Positions 1 through 8,803 are shown, counted from the stretch's first letter. The stretch is DNA of 64,000 nucleotides from Microcystis viridis FACHB-1342 (GCF_014698335.1 NZ_JACJSV010000015.1:1-64000), one strand, 5' to 3'. Notes: generated by a model from the sequence alone, not told the origin. Program-made: numbers and translations.

Positions 1-65
1 TTTTGGGTCTGATTTGTTTTTGTTAATGATCAGACAGTACCTGATGAGCCTTTCTTTGTCAACTC

Positions 66-893
66 TTGAGGTTGATGCGTTTCATTTTTGAATTGGCGAA
101 TCATGAAGCTAATTTATACCTTCCCTATCCGCGGGAGGAAGTGGATATCGACTACCAAAAACTGGGCTACTTTCAGGATGAAGACGGGATCGAAAAGGTG
201 CAGGTTTTGCTGGTAGCTACTCGTCGGGAGATCACCGATACCTATCTGGAAACCCTGCAACGGGCAGGATTACAGGTAGATGTGCTAGAAATTAATAGTT
301 TTTCCCTAATTCGGACGATTCGCGATCAGTTGCGACAGTTTAGTTCCAATGAAGCTACCGTTATTGTCGATATAGAATTTGATAACACGGAAATTGCCAT
401 CGTGGTGGACGGCGTTCCCCAATTTTCCCGCACTGTCCCCATCGGCACTTTCCAGCTACAAAACGCCATTTCCAGGGCGATGAATTTGCCCACCCCCCGC
501 AGTCCTGAGATTCTTTTGGGGATGACAATCCCGATCACTGCCTTTGATAGTCTTGACACCAATACCGGTGCTTCCAGAACCTTTACTACCGCCGGGATTG
601 CGGCACTGATGCGGGTTTTAGGGGAATTAACCGATGAATTGCGGCGATCGATTAATTTCTATCTTAACCAAAGTGATGAACTGGAAATGGAAATTGTCCA
701 GTTACTTTTAGCCGGTCCCGGGGGCGGTTTAGCGCAACTAGACGAATATTTTACTCAACGTCTCAACGTCCCCACCACGGTAATCGATCCCATCACATCA
801 CTGAACTTAGATACAACTCAAGAGATTCCTAATGCCGAAAGACCTGGTTTAGGAACAGTCCTCGGTTTAGGATTGCGGGAGGTTGACAATTAG
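66..893 (+). CDS. pilM: Type IV pilus assembly protein PilM, lacking its N-terminal part
   Basis: PilM is an actin-like cytoplasmic ATPase-fold protein that anchors the PilN/PilO inner-membrane complex of type IV pili. The segment NHEANLYLPYPREE and the following KVQVLLVATRRE and LQVDVLEINSFSLIRTI are typical of cyanobacterial PilM, and the C-terminus (GTVLGLGLREVDN) looks complete. The open frame begins at a TTG at 66 after an in-frame TGA at 45-47. About 275 residues remain of an expected 360-370, so roughly the first 90, including the first ATPase motif, are missing. The 65 bases before it do not read as PilM in any frame. No pilN, pilO or pilQ follows, although they normally do. I infer a broken or rearranged copy, or a frameshift near 60-70. 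Confidence 0.8.
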   Translation: MRLMRFIFELANHEANLYLPYPREEVDIDYQKLGYFQDEDGIEKVQVLLVATRREITDTYLETLQRAGLQVDVLEINSFSLIRTIRDQLRQFSSNEATVIVDIEFDNTEIAIVVDGVPQFSRTVPIGTFQLQNAISRAMNLPTPRSPEILLGMTIPITAFDSLDTNTGASRTFTTAGIAALMRVLGELTDELRRSINFYLNQSDELEMEIVQLLLAGPGGGLAQLDEYFTQRLNVPTTVIDPITSLNLDTTQEIPNAERPGLGTVLGLGLREVDN

Positions 894-933
894 CTAACGT
901 TTTGTTAACATACACTTACATACGCTACTAATT

Positions 934-1170
934 AGGGTTGGCTGAATAATAGTAAAACCCTTTTAAAATAAGACTTTTGACCTGTTAAAATCCAATGTTC
1001 ATGCTGCGAAAATCGGATTGGGACATTCAAAAACCTGGCCTTATTCTTTTTTTAGTAGATAAACTGGTACAAAGAAGCAGGGCAACAAAGCCTGAAACTC
1101 CCGACTCCCGACTCCTGACAGCCGGCTACTCACTCCTAACCCCACCAACAAACTTTTTGCCGCAAACCCT
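934..1170. repeat. MITE-like element, copy 1
   Basis: One end reads AGGGTTGGCTGAATAA and the other ends TTTTTGCCGCAAACCCT, giving imperfect terminal inverted repeats of AGGGTTxGC. The same ends occur at 24417-24632 and, inverted, at 51729-51922. The interior includes a short ACTCCCG repeat. No transposase is encoded. It fills most of the gap between pilM and the ABC permease; the rest of that gap (894-933 and 1171-1343) shows nothing clear. Confidence 0.6.
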
Positions 1171-1343
1171 AAATAAAGAGGTTTTGACAACCAAATTAAA
1201 GCATATCTAAAGAGTTTTGGGTTAAAAGTTAAACTTCAGGTTTTCATTCATAACAAATGAACTAACTAATTTTTTGGGGAAAATTAGTTAACCCACGACC
1301 ATAACATATAATTAATTGGCAAGAGTTCTTTTGATGAAAGGCT

Positions 1344-2123
1344 ATGGGTATCAGCATCCTGAGAATCTGGGCAATCGCAGCTAACAGTTTTCGCGAGGTT
1401 ATTCGCGATCGCATTCTTTACTTTATCGGGTTTTTTGCCTTGTTGATGGCCTTCGCTTGGCGTTTATTACCAGAAATTGCGGTGGGAACCCATCAGAAAA
1501 TCTTTCTTGACTTGGGATTAGCCGCTATCGGACTATTAGGGGTAATTGTCGCGGTTTTTGTGGGTACAGGGCTAATTAATCAGGAAATTGACAAGAGAAC
1601 TATTTTAGTTTTGATTCCTAAACCCCTGAGTCGGGCCGAATTTATCCTTGGTAAACACTTGGGTTTGTCCGGGGTTTTAGCGGTGATGTTGGGGGTAATG
1701 TTGGTGATTTACTTGCTGATGTTGCTGGGGATGAAAGTATCTTTTCAAGCTTTACCCCTGATTGTCTCGGTTTTCTATCTCGGTTTGGAATTAATTCTGA
1801 TCGCAGCCTTGGCGATCGCTTTTGGGGTATTTACCAGTTCGATTTTAGCCACGCTAATGACTTTTGGGGTCTATCTAATGGGTCACATCAGCAAAGATCT
1901 GATCCAATTGGGTATAATCAGCAAAAATCCCAATATTCTCGCTATCACCAAAAATATTTATCTAATTCTCCCAGATTTGGAGAGATTGAATTTTAGAAAC
2001 GAGGCCGTTTATGGTTTGCTCCCTAGTGCTGATGTCTTAATCGCTAATGCCCTCTACAGTCTCGTTTATACTGGTCTATTATTGGGTATCTCCATCCTCA
2101 TCTTTTCACGACGACAATTTTAA
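1344..2123 (+). CDS. ABC-2 type transporter permease
   Basis: A 259-residue integral membrane protein with about six hydrophobic segments. The N-terminal ILRIWAIAANSFREVIRDRILY and the central NQEIDKRTILVLIPKPLSR resemble ABC-2 permeases of the copper-enzyme-maturation (NosY-like) group. It would sit in the cytoplasmic membrane and work with a separate ATP-binding subunit. No ATPase gene is adjacent, so the substrate cannot be inferred. The start is an ATG at 1344. A MITE-like repeat lies just upstream and may have altered its promoter region. Confidence 0.8.
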   Translation: MGISILRIWAIAANSFREVIRDRILYFIGFFALLMAFAWRLLPEIAVGTHQKIFLDLGLAAIGLLGVIVAVFVGTGLINQEIDKRTILVLIPKPLSRAEFILGKHLGLSGVLAVMLGVMLVIYLLMLLGMKVSFQALPLIVSVFYLGLELILIAALAIAFGVFTSSILATLMTFGVYLMGHISKDLIQLGIISKNPNILAITKNIYLILPDLERLNFRNEAVYGLLPSADVLIANALYSLVYTGLLLGISILIFSRRQF

Positions 2124-2175
2124 ATGGCCTTGCCGAATGTCATCGCCATCGATTAGTTTATAGACATGATTAGCC

Positions 2176-2640
2176 ATGAAATTAAAGGCACAACTGCATA
2201 TTTTAAGTCGAGAAGCGGTCAATTACGGACTGGCAACCGTGGTCATGGAAGAAGCGGTTAATCCCGTCCTTGCAGCTTTTGCTAGACAGTTAAAACATTT
2301 ACAATACTATGTAGTTCAGAATAGCCAAGGTGATTGGTTACTAACCACATTAGCTCATCGGCAGCAGCCGCAACAGGAAAAAAGGGTGATCTATGCCTTT
2401 GCTACGGAAAAAATGGCCCTATCTGCCCAAAATACTGCTAATTCGCCCCTATCAACGCTCCTGATTCCTGTAACCCATCTTTTATTCCAATTATTTGCCG
2501 TAGAAAAAGTAGATAGTATTATTTTTCTGGAAAATGCACACACCGCTCAAACAGGAAAAGAAATCTCCCGGATCCAATTAAAGGCTAATATTGAAAAACA
2601 ACTGCAAAAACTAGCGGCAATTCCTCCCAATCTTGCTTAA
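2176..2640 (+). CDS. Conserved cyanobacterial protein of unknown function
   Basis: A 154-residue soluble protein beginning MKLKAQLHILSREAVNYG. It has no signal peptide or membrane segment. The C-terminal third (ISRIQLKANIEKQLQKLA) should form a helix. I recognise the general type from cyanobacterial genomes but know no function. It lies 52 bases after the ABC permease gene and 64 before the next gene, all on the same strand, so the three could be cotranscribed. Codon use matches its neighbours. Confidence 0.6.
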   Translation: MKLKAQLHILSREAVNYGLATVVMEEAVNPVLAAFARQLKHLQYYVVQNSQGDWLLTTLAHRQQPQQEKRVIYAFATEKMALSAQNTANSPLSTLLIPVTHLLFQLFAVEKVDSIIFLENAHTAQTGKEISRIQLKANIEKQLQKLAAIPPNLA

Positions 2641-2704
2641 TTAGTTATCAATAGGGAAAAGTTAATTATCTGCAATTGCCTTTTTTACTCTCACTCACAT
2701 TACC

Positions 2705-3199
2705 ATGACCGAGCCAACCCGATTAAACTATCACGATACCTATTCTTGTCCCGTCTGTCGCCATGGTAAAATTGCCACTTTACCCCTAATGGAAGCCTAT
2801 GCTTGTAACTTTTGTCAACACATTTTTACTGCTAATTTAGAAAGACAGCTTTTAAAAATGGCCGATAGTCAATTACCCTTAACTTGGTATTGGAATGGTA
2901 AGTATTGGCAGGGTTTACCGAGAGAAGGAATGGAGATGGCAGGTTTTTACTTAATTATCGGTTTAGGATTTGTGATTTTTCCCACAGCAATTGTGGCTAC
3001 GGGAGCCTATCTTTTTCCTCCGGTCGAGGGGAGTTCTTTGTCATGGGTGCCTCTATTTTGGTCGATTTTAACCTTTATTTGCCATGCTATTTGTTTACTC
3101 TGGTTAATTATCGAATATTATCAGTTTCCCGTTAATATGTATCTACGGGCTTTGGCCCGTCGTTGGCAAAATTCTTTTGTTACCCGATTATTATCCTAG
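2705..3199 (+). CDS. Zinc-ribbon membrane protein, unknown function
   Basis: A 164-residue protein with an N-terminal zinc ribbon: Cys15 and Cys18 (CPVC) and Cys34 and Cys37 (CNFC). It is followed by a tryptophan-rich stretch (LTWYWNGKYWQGLP) and two hydrophobic segments at about residues 78-102 and 116-138. The ribbon would face the cytoplasm. The architecture is visible directly; the role is unknown. It starts at an ATG at 2705 preceded by TTACC, without a clear Shine-Dalgarno sequence. A tandem repeat follows 30 bases after the stop. Confidence 0.65.
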   Translation: MTEPTRLNYHDTYSCPVCRHGKIATLPLMEAYACNFCQHIFTANLERQLLKMADSQLPLTWYWNGKYWQGLPREGMEMAGFYLIIGLGFVIFPTAIVATGAYLFPPVEGSSLSWVPLFWSILTFICHAICLLWLIIEYYQFPVNMYLRALARRWQNSFVTRLLS

Positions 3200-3230
3200 G
3201 GGTTATTTAATCCTAGAAAGGGGAGCAGGA

Positions 3231-3304
3231 AGTGGGGTGTGGGGTGTGGGGTGTGGGGTGTGGGGTGTGGGGATAAAAAATCTGATTACTGATTACTGAT
3301 TACT
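3231..3304. repeat. Two adjacent heptamer tandem repeats (STRR)
   Basis: About five to six units of GGGGTGT (3231-3271) are followed by about three units of GATTACT (3284-3304). Both belong to the short tandemly repeated heptamers known in cyanobacteria. The array fills the convergent gap between the zinc-ribbon gene and cimA. Confidence 0.85.
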
Positions 3305-3309
3305 GTTCC

Positions 3310-4950
3310 CTAAATTGTCCCTAAAGGACAAAATTGACCCGATAATTCTAGTTTATTGTTTTGCAGCAGATATAAACCGTACTCAATTCCTTCTACTACT
3401 GCTTGATAGGAAGCTTCTAAAATATTACTAGACACTCCCACAGTAGTCCATCTTTGTTGACCGTTACTGGACTCGATTAAAACCCTAGTTTTCGCTGCCG
3501 TCCCCGAACCACTATCGAGAATTCTCACTTTATAATCGGTCAGGTGAAAGTTAGCAATTTCGGGATAGAATTTGACTAAAGCCTTTCTCAAAGCCAGATC
3601 TAAAGCAGCCACGGGCCCGTTACCTTCGGCCACTTCTAATAAATCTTCCTCTTTTACCTGTACTTTAATTGTCGCAATCGCATTACCACTATCCAGGAGC
3701 ATATCACAATAAACTTGGAATCCTTTTAATTCAAAAAGGTGACTTCTCTGTCCCAAAGCTTCCCGCATTAATAACTCAAAACTAGCTTCGGCTGCCTCAA
3801 ATTGATAACCCTGACTTTCTAAGATTTTTAAACGTTCCAATATTTGCCGACAGGTGGGATCATCTTTATTTAAATCGATGCCAAAACTGCGCGCTTTCGC
3901 TAAGACATTACTTAATCCCGATTGGTCAGAAATGACGATGCGGCGCTGATTCCCGATCGCTTCTGGATTAATATGTTCGTAGGTGAGGGGATTTTTCGCC
4001 ACCGCAGAAACGTGAATACCGCCTTTATGGGCAAAAGCGGAACGTCCGACGAAGGGAGCATGATCATCCGGGGCTAAATTGACCATTTCGCTGATTTTTC
4101 GGCTAGTTCCCGTCAATCGGCCTAATTGATTTTCTTCTAGGCAAGAAAAGCCCATTTTTAACTGAAGATTGGGAATTAAAGTACATAAATTGGCATTGCC
4201 GCAGCGTTCCCCATAACCGTTAATTGTGCCTTGAATCATGCGTGCGCCCTCGTTAACTGCCGCTAAAGAGTTAGCTACGGCGGTTCCTGCATCATTATGA
4301 GCATGAATGCCTAATTGAGGCGCATTTTCCTCATCAGGATCGATACCCAATTGCTCCCGCACTTTCTCCACAATAGGGGCGATTTCTTGGGGTAAAGTGC
4401 CACCGTTGGTATCACAGAAAACTAACCATTCGGCCCCGGCATCCCTGGCGGTTTTGAGGGTTAAAAGGGCGTATTCTGGGTTATTTTTGTAACCATCAAA
4501 CCAATGTTCGGCATCATAAATGACTCGTCTTCCCTGACAGCGTAGATACTCGATCGTATCTCCTATCATGGCTAAATTCTCCTCCAAACTGGTTTTTAAG
4601 CCCTCTGTGACGTGCAGATCCCAAGATTTGCCGAAAATTGTCACCCAACGGGTTCTAGCTGCGAGAATGGCGGTTAACATCGGATCTTCTCGGGCTTCGA
4701 CATGGGGGCGACGAGTGGAACAAAAAGCGACTAATTCCGCTTGTTTTAGGGGTTTTTCGTGCATTTTCCAGAAAAATTGACCGTCTCTAGGGTTTGCGCC
4801 CGGCCAACCGCCTTCGATAAAAGGAATACCCATCCGATCTAATTCCCTAGCGATTTTAATTTTGTCTTCTAGGGAGAGGGAAATACCTTCTCGCTGGGCC
4901 CCATCCCGGAGAGTAGTGTCATAGACCCAAATGCGCTTACCATTGTTCAT
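3310..4950 (-). CDS. cimA: (R)-citramalate synthase
   Basis: CimA condenses pyruvate with acetyl-CoA to citramalate, the first step of the threonine-independent route to isoleucine. The HMGL-like TIM barrel starts with VYDTTLRDGAQREG. The HAHND metal-binding motif (GIHAHNDAGTAVANS) and GTINGYGERCGNANL follow. A C-terminal LeuA-type dimer/allosteric domain covers roughly the last 130 residues. I prefer the ATG at 4950 to the in-frame TTG at 4962, because the core begins about ten residues after it; this gives 546 residues, close to the usual 520-540. The family also contains 2-isopropylmalate synthase, but the length and the TTLRDGAQREG signature favour CimA. Confidence 0.9.
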   Translation of the reverse strand: MNNGKRIWVYDTTLRDGAQREGISLSLEDKIKIARELDRMGIPFIEGGWPGANPRDGQFFWKMHEKPLKQAELVAFCSTRRPHVEAREDPMLTAILAARTRWVTIFGKSWDLHVTEGLKTSLEENLAMIGDTIEYLRCQGRRVIYDAEHWFDGYKNNPEYALLTLKTARDAGAEWLVFCDTNGGTLPQEIAPIVEKVREQLGIDPDEENAPQLGIHAHNDAGTAVANSLAAVNEGARMIQGTINGYGERCGNANLCTLIPNLQLKMGFSCLEENQLGRLTGTSRKISEMVNLAPDDHAPFVGRSAFAHKGGIHVSAVAKNPLTYEHINPEAIGNQRRIVISDQSGLSNVLAKARSFGIDLNKDDPTCRQILERLKILESQGYQFEAAEASFELLMREALGQRSHLFELKGFQVYCDMLLDSGNAIATIKVQVKEEDLLEVAEGNGPVAALDLALRKALVKFYPEIANFHLTDYKVRILDSGSGTAAKTRVLIESSNGQQRWTTVGVSSNILEASYQAVVEGIEYGLYLLQNNKLELSGQFCPLGTI

Positions 4951-5012
4951 AGAAATAGTCAATAGGTGTTAATATTAATTAATAACTGTAGCGACTTAAA
5001 ATCACGCTCCTA

Positions 5013-5345
5013 ATGCCTAGAATAACAGTTTACGGTCAAACAATCACCTGCGATCGAGGTGAAAATCTCCGTCGTATATTATTAAAACATGACATTTCTT
5101 TGTATAATGGCGGTTCCAAGTTCATCAATTGTCGCGGCATCGGCAGCTGTGGAACCTGTGCGGTGGCAATTGTGGGCGAAGTTTCTGCTATCAATTGGCA
5201 GGAAAAAGCTCGTTTTTCTTTACCTCCCCATAACCCCAATAATAACCGTCGTCTTGCTTGTCAAGTCAAAGTTTTTGGTGATATTGAAGTGACTAAATAC
5301 GATGGTTTTTGGGGACAAGGAGACTCAGTGATCAGTGATCAGTGA
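5013..5345 (+). CDS. 2Fe-2S ferredoxin
   Basis: A 110-residue beta-grasp ferredoxin. Cluster ligands are Cys40, Cys46 and Cys49 (NCRGIGSCGTC) and Cys83 (RRLACQ). The C-x5-C-x2-C spacing is nearer to adrenodoxin-type than to plant PetF-type ferredoxins, so a role other than photosynthetic electron transfer is likely. It is divergent from cimA with a 62-base gap. The last residues (SVISDQ) and the stop codon are read from a GATCAGT tandem repeat that begins at about 5326, so the native C-terminus has been replaced or extended. Confidence 0.85.
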   Translation: MPRITVYGQTITCDRGENLRRILLKHDISLYNGGSKFINCRGIGSCGTCAVAIVGEVSAINWQEKARFSLPPHNPNNNRRLACQVKVFGDIEVTKYDGFWGQGDSVISDQ

Positions 5346-5372
5346 TCAGTGATCAGTTATCACTGATCACTG
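5326..5372. repeat. GATCAGT heptamer repeat (STRR)
   Basis: About four to five units of GATCAGT, ending in a partial palindrome (TTATCACTGATCACTGA). The first units lie inside the ferredoxin reading frame and provide its TGA. Confidence 0.85.
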
Positions 5373-5463
5373 AGCAGTATTAAGTATTAAAGTGTTAAAG
5401 TATTAAGTGGCAAGTTCGGAGCCTTCTTTTCACTGTTTACTGTTTACTGATTAAGGTTATCAA

Positions 5464-6009
5464 ATGAACGAGACAATAACTTTTCGGATATCACCAATAA
5501 TTCGGGTAACTTTATTAAGTTTATATGTGGCGTTAACCATCCCTTTACCCTTTTTAGCAAAAGTCACTAATTCCCCCGTTAATCCCAATTTTCTTTGGTT
5601 AGGAATCAGCTTAGGATTAATCGCTTTATACGGAGCTTTAAGTGAAAGAGTCATTTTATCAGAAACAGGGATACAAGTTACCTATCCCCAATGGTTTCCT
5701 GCTTTTCTTCGCTCTGGTTGGTGGTTAAATTGGACAGATATAAAAGAACTTAAATGTCGCAGTACAGGACAGGGTGGTTTAGTTTATTATTTCCTTGATC
5801 GCTCCGCAGAAAAAGCCTATTTATTGCCGATGCGAGTGGTGGGATTTAATCGCATGGTCAAAATAATCGAGGAAAAAACTAACTTGGATATGACCGATAT
5901 TCGCCCCCTTTCTCAGCCTTGGATGTATGGAATTCTTTTTACTCTCACCCTATTTTTATTATTAGTCGATGGGTGGACTATTGCTACGGCGAGAACTATT
6001 ATTCCCTAA
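5464..6009 (+). CDS. Conserved cyanobacterial membrane protein, unknown function
   Basis: A 181-residue protein with two hydrophobic helices near the N-terminus (about residues 15-33 and 42-60), a soluble middle part and a final membrane helix at about 152-172. The middle (GIQVTYPQWFPAFLRSGWWLNWTDIKELKCR) resembles a small PH-like beta domain, which is an inference from pattern only. The stop overlaps the stop of the convergent sds gene by four bases. It starts at an ATG at 5464. No function can be assigned. Confidence 0.65.
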   Translation: MNETITFRISPIIRVTLLSLYVALTIPLPFLAKVTNSPVNPNFLWLGISLGLIALYGALSERVILSETGIQVTYPQWFPAFLRSGWWLNWTDIKELKCRSTGQGGLVYYFLDRSAEKAYLLPMRVVGFNRMVKIIEEKTNLDMTDIRPLSQPWMYGILFTLTLFLLLVDGWTIATARTIIP

Positions 6010-6977
6010 TAAATTCGGCTCAAAACGTAATCCACTAGCTCGATTAGCACCTCTTTTGAGGGAGAAGAAGCTAAACAGTCAAGGTGTTTTAAGGCACTTT
6101 GTCCGTATTGATTGGCTAACTCTTTTGAGCGAAGAATACCTTGGCTAGAGTGAATAAAATCAAGAGCTTTTTCGATGTCTCCTTCCTGACTAAATTCCCG
6201 TTCGATTAACACTTCTATATAGGGATTTTCCTCCATAGCAAAGAGAGCGGGAGCAGTGATATTACCACTGATCAAATCGGAGCCAGAGGGTTTTCCTAAT
6301 ACTTCCGTGGGGGAGGTAAAATCGAGAATATCATCGACGATTTGAAAAGCTAATCCTAAATTGCGACCATAATTATATAAATGATGATTAACTTCAGCCG
6401 ATTGCTCGCTTAATACCCCAGCGGCTTTGGCACTATTGGCAATTAAAGAAGCAGTTTTGTAGTAACTTTTTTCTAGATAAGCTTCCAGGGAGATACTGGT
6501 ATCAAAGCGATTAATTCCCTGTTGAATTTCCCCTTCAGCAAAATCGCGAATCACTTCTGAGAGCAATTTTACCACTTCTAAATTATCTAAATTAGCTAGA
6601 TACCAAGAGGATTGAGCGAAGAGAAAATCCCCCGCTAAAACCGCCACGCGATTGTCAAATAAACTGTTAACGGTGGGAACACTGCGCCGCAATTCTGCCT
6701 CATCTACCACATCATCATGGACAAGACTGGCAGTGTGAATCATCTCCGTGATTTCCGCTAATCGACGATGACGGGGAGTGATATCCCGGTCTAACATGGT
6801 AGCGCGAGATACCAGCAACACGATCGCCGGTCGAACGCGTTTACCACCGGCCTCGAACAAATGTTCTGCTGCCGCCGCTAAAATGGGATGACGAGCGCCG
6901 ACGAGATTTTTTAAGTTATCGGTCAAAAGACGGAGATCATCGTCAACGGGTGCGAATAAAGAAGTTGTTGGGATCAT
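6006..6977 (-). CDS. sds: Solanesyl (all-trans polyprenyl) diphosphate synthase
   Basis: This trans-prenyltransferase makes the C45 side chain of plastoquinone-9 from IPP and allylic diphosphates. The 323-residue protein has the first aspartate-rich motif in LVHDDVVDEAELRR and the second in QIVDDILDFTSPTEVLGKP, plus GGKRVRP near residue 45. The alanine-rich stretch before the first motif fits long-chain synthases better than GGPP synthase. The start is an ATG at 6977. It is convergent with and overlaps the upstream membrane-protein gene. Its own upstream region holds large heptamer repeats. Confidence 0.9.
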   Translation of the reverse strand: MIPTTSLFAPVDDDLRLLTDNLKNLVGARHPILAAAAEHLFEAGGKRVRPAIVLLVSRATMLDRDITPRHRRLAEITEMIHTASLVHDDVVDEAELRRSVPTVNSLFDNRVAVLAGDFLFAQSSWYLANLDNLEVVKLLSEVIRDFAEGEIQQGINRFDTSISLEAYLEKSYYKTASLIANSAKAAGVLSEQSAEVNHHLYNYGRNLGLAFQIVDDILDFTSPTEVLGKPSGSDLISGNITAPALFAMEENPYIEVLIEREFSQEGDIEKALDFIHSSQGILRSKELANQYGQSALKHLDCLASSPSKEVLIELVDYVLSRIY

Positions 6978-7064
6978 TGGTTAGCCAATTGGCGAGATAG
7001 TTACGAAAGTTTACATATCCTTACATTTATTTTAAGCTAACCGTCCAGACTAGGGAAGGGGAAG

Positions 7065-7128
7065 CATCAGTGATCAGTGATCAGTGATCAGTAATCAGTG
7101 ATCAGTGATCAGTAATCAGTGATCAGTG
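7065..7128. repeat. GATCAGT / AATCAGT heptamer repeat (STRR)
   Basis: About nine heptamer units, mostly TGATCAG with some TAATCAG variants, lie upstream of the sds start. A short octamer run (GGGTTTTA, three copies, about 7138-7161) follows it. Confidence 0.85.
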
Positions 7129-7170
7129 AGGGGTTGGGGTTTTAGGGTTTTAGGGTTTTAGTTGAAATTC

Positions 7171-7305
7171 CCCCACCTCCCCACACCCGACACCCCACAC
7201 CCGACACCCCACACCCGACACCCGACACCCCACACCCTACACCCCACACCCCACACCCCACACCCGACACCCCACACCCCACACCCCACACCCCACACCC
7301 CACTT
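7171..7305. repeat. CCCCACA / CCCGACA heptamer repeat (STRR)
   Basis: About eighteen heptamers of CCCCACA with CCCGACA and CCCTACA variants. The minus strand is G-rich, with runs of three to four G separated by TGT, which is the pattern expected to allow G-quadruplexes. The apparent reading frames here are translations of the repeat and are not genes. Confidence 0.9.
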
Positions 7306-7404
7306 CCCTCATCCCTAATTTTTTTCCTGACAAAACCCTTGTCATTGTCAAGACTCTAGGGTAACTTGTATATAAAAATTAATAAAGCGAGAAGTATTAG
7401 AACG

Positions 7405-8100
7405 ATGTTGAGACTAATTAGCGACTTTGACGGCCCGATAATGGACGTATCGGAGCGATATTACCAAGTTTATCAATACTGTTTACAGAAAACCGCCTAT
7501 AAAGGTCAAATTATCGGGGAATTATCGAAAGCGGAGTTCTGGCAGTTAAAACGGGATCAGGTTTCTGAGAAGCGTATCGGGGAAATGTCAGGATTAGATG
7601 AAGATCAAGCGCGTAAATTTGCCCATCTTCGTCGTCAAACTGTCCATACTTTACCCTATCTTGTCCACGATCGCCCGGTGGTTGGTTCTTTGGAAACTCT
7701 CCAGAAAATCCAAGAGTTAAAGATCGATTTAGTCGTGATGACGATGCGGCGGGTATCTGAGCTAGATCATGCCTTTAATCGCCACGATATCGGTCGTTTT
7801 TTCGCCGCTAATCGTCGTTATTGTCTAAATAACAATTACACCAAAACCAACGACGTGCGCGACAAAACCCTGCTTATGGCTAAGGCCGCTAAAGAACTGC
7901 CGGCGGCTGCCGATACTTGGATGGTGGGGGATACGGAAGCGGATATTGCCGCCGCTAAGAGCCAAAATATCAAGGTTATTGGCGTATTATCGGGGATTCG
8001 CAGCCGTTCCCGTTTAGAGAGCTACGAGCCTGATTATATCGTCAATAACCTTGGGGAAGCAGTGGACGTGATCTTAGGATCCCTACGAGCGTTCGGTTAA
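7405..8100 (+). CDS. HAD-superfamily hydrolase
   Basis: A 231-residue protein with HAD motif I at the N-terminus (SDFDGPIMDVSERYY; Asp7 nucleophile, Asp9 acid), a helical cap, motif II near VVMTMRRVSE, and motifs III/IV in WMVGDTEADIAAAKS. It probably hydrolyses a small phosphorylated metabolite, as in the phosphoglycolate-phosphatase-like subgroup; the exact substrate cannot be told. I chose the ATG at 7405 over the upstream TTG at 7366, because motif I must lie near the N-terminus. The stop overlaps that of the convergent CPP1-like gene. Confidence 0.8.
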   Translation: MLRLISDFDGPIMDVSERYYQVYQYCLQKTAYKGQIIGELSKAEFWQLKRDQVSEKRIGEMSGLDEDQARKFAHLRRQTVHTLPYLVHDRPVVGSLETLQKIQELKIDLVVMTMRRVSELDHAFNRHDIGRFFAANRRYCLNNNYTKTNDVRDKTLLMAKAAKELPAAADTWMVGDTEADIAAAKSQNIKVIGVLSGIRSRSRLESYEPDYIVNNLGEAVDVILGSLRAFG

Positions 8101-8717
8101 CGGAAAAAACTACTAATCACCCAAAAGATCAGAAAAGTGATGAGCGCATAAATTTGGCGATCACCGAAAATATTCAAATCAGCCTTGGCCGCTAAACTGG
8201 CTAATCCCGCTCCCAGAGCGACTCCTAGCACTAAACCAGCGAGAGTGAATAGTAAGGCGCGGCCAAAACGTTTTTCTTTGCGGTTGAAAAAATAGATATT
8301 AACGAAAACGCCAAAAGCTAAGAGCAGCGGTAAAAGGGAGCCACTGGGATCGGGAACTAACAGCGTTATTGCTCCTAAACAAGCGTAAATCACTGCTGGT
8401 ACACCGATATCCTGTGCAGAAGGTGTATCGATTGAGCTTCGCCACCAGTTAGGAGATTTACTGCTAGTAACTGGTTTACTTTCCACCGGAATCGTCAGAC
8501 GTTCGGGAAAACGAATGCGATCGGGTACTTTAATCCTACCTTCCTGTCGCATCCGCAGTCGATCCATGAGGACAGAATCGTAGGCCGCCTCGATCGATTC
8601 GACAATTTTGCTATCATTCTGATACTGTTGCACCAGTCTTTGTTTGGCCTCTTGAATTTCTTCAAAAGAGGATTCTTCAGTAACCCCAAGTTGTTCGTAG
8701 GGATTCTGTTCACTCAT
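8097..8717 (-). CDS. CPP1-like J-domain membrane protein (DUF3353)
   Basis: The protein starts with a degenerate J-domain (NPYEQLGVTEESSFEEIQEAK, about residues 4-60), has a basic linker (GRIKVPDRIRFPERL) and ends with three to four hydrophobic segments. This is the layout of the CPP1 family, whose plant members act as chaperones for protochlorophyllide oxidoreductase and in plastid import. The cyanobacterial role is less defined and probably concerns membrane protein biogenesis. The start is set by AAGGAGG placed seven bases before the ATG at 8717; the ATG at 8723 is too close to that site. Confidence 0.85.
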   Translation of the reverse strand: MSEQNPYEQLGVTEESSFEEIQEAKQRLVQQYQNDSKIVESIEAAYDSVLMDRLRMRQEGRIKVPDRIRFPERLTIPVESKPVTSSKSPNWWRSSIDTPSAQDIGVPAVIYACLGAITLLVPDPSGSLLPLLLAFGVFVNIYFFNRKEKRFGRALLFTLAGLVLGVALGAGLASLAAKADLNIFGDRQIYALITFLIFWVISSFFR

Positions 8718-8803
8718 GAACATACCTCCTTAATTATGCTCCCGATAGTCATGATCTTAACCCGATGTTCTGTAGTTTAACTTGAGATGCAAGCTTATTT
8801 AAA

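Noticed and set aside
326-562. Minus-strand frame inside pilM
   Set aside because: Antisense shadow of a recognisable gene with no protein signature of its own.
995-1210. 71-codon plus-strand frame
   Set aside because: It lies inside a MITE-like element and contains the element's end; no homology is recognisable.
3231-3304. Possible CRISPR-like repeat arrays here and at the other heptamer sites
   Set aside because: The units are 7 bases with no spacers; they are simple tandem repeats.
7142-7359. Reading frames on both strands of cysteine/glycine or histidine/proline repeats
   Set aside because: They are translations of the CCCCACA tandem array; both strands are open only because the repeat lacks stops.
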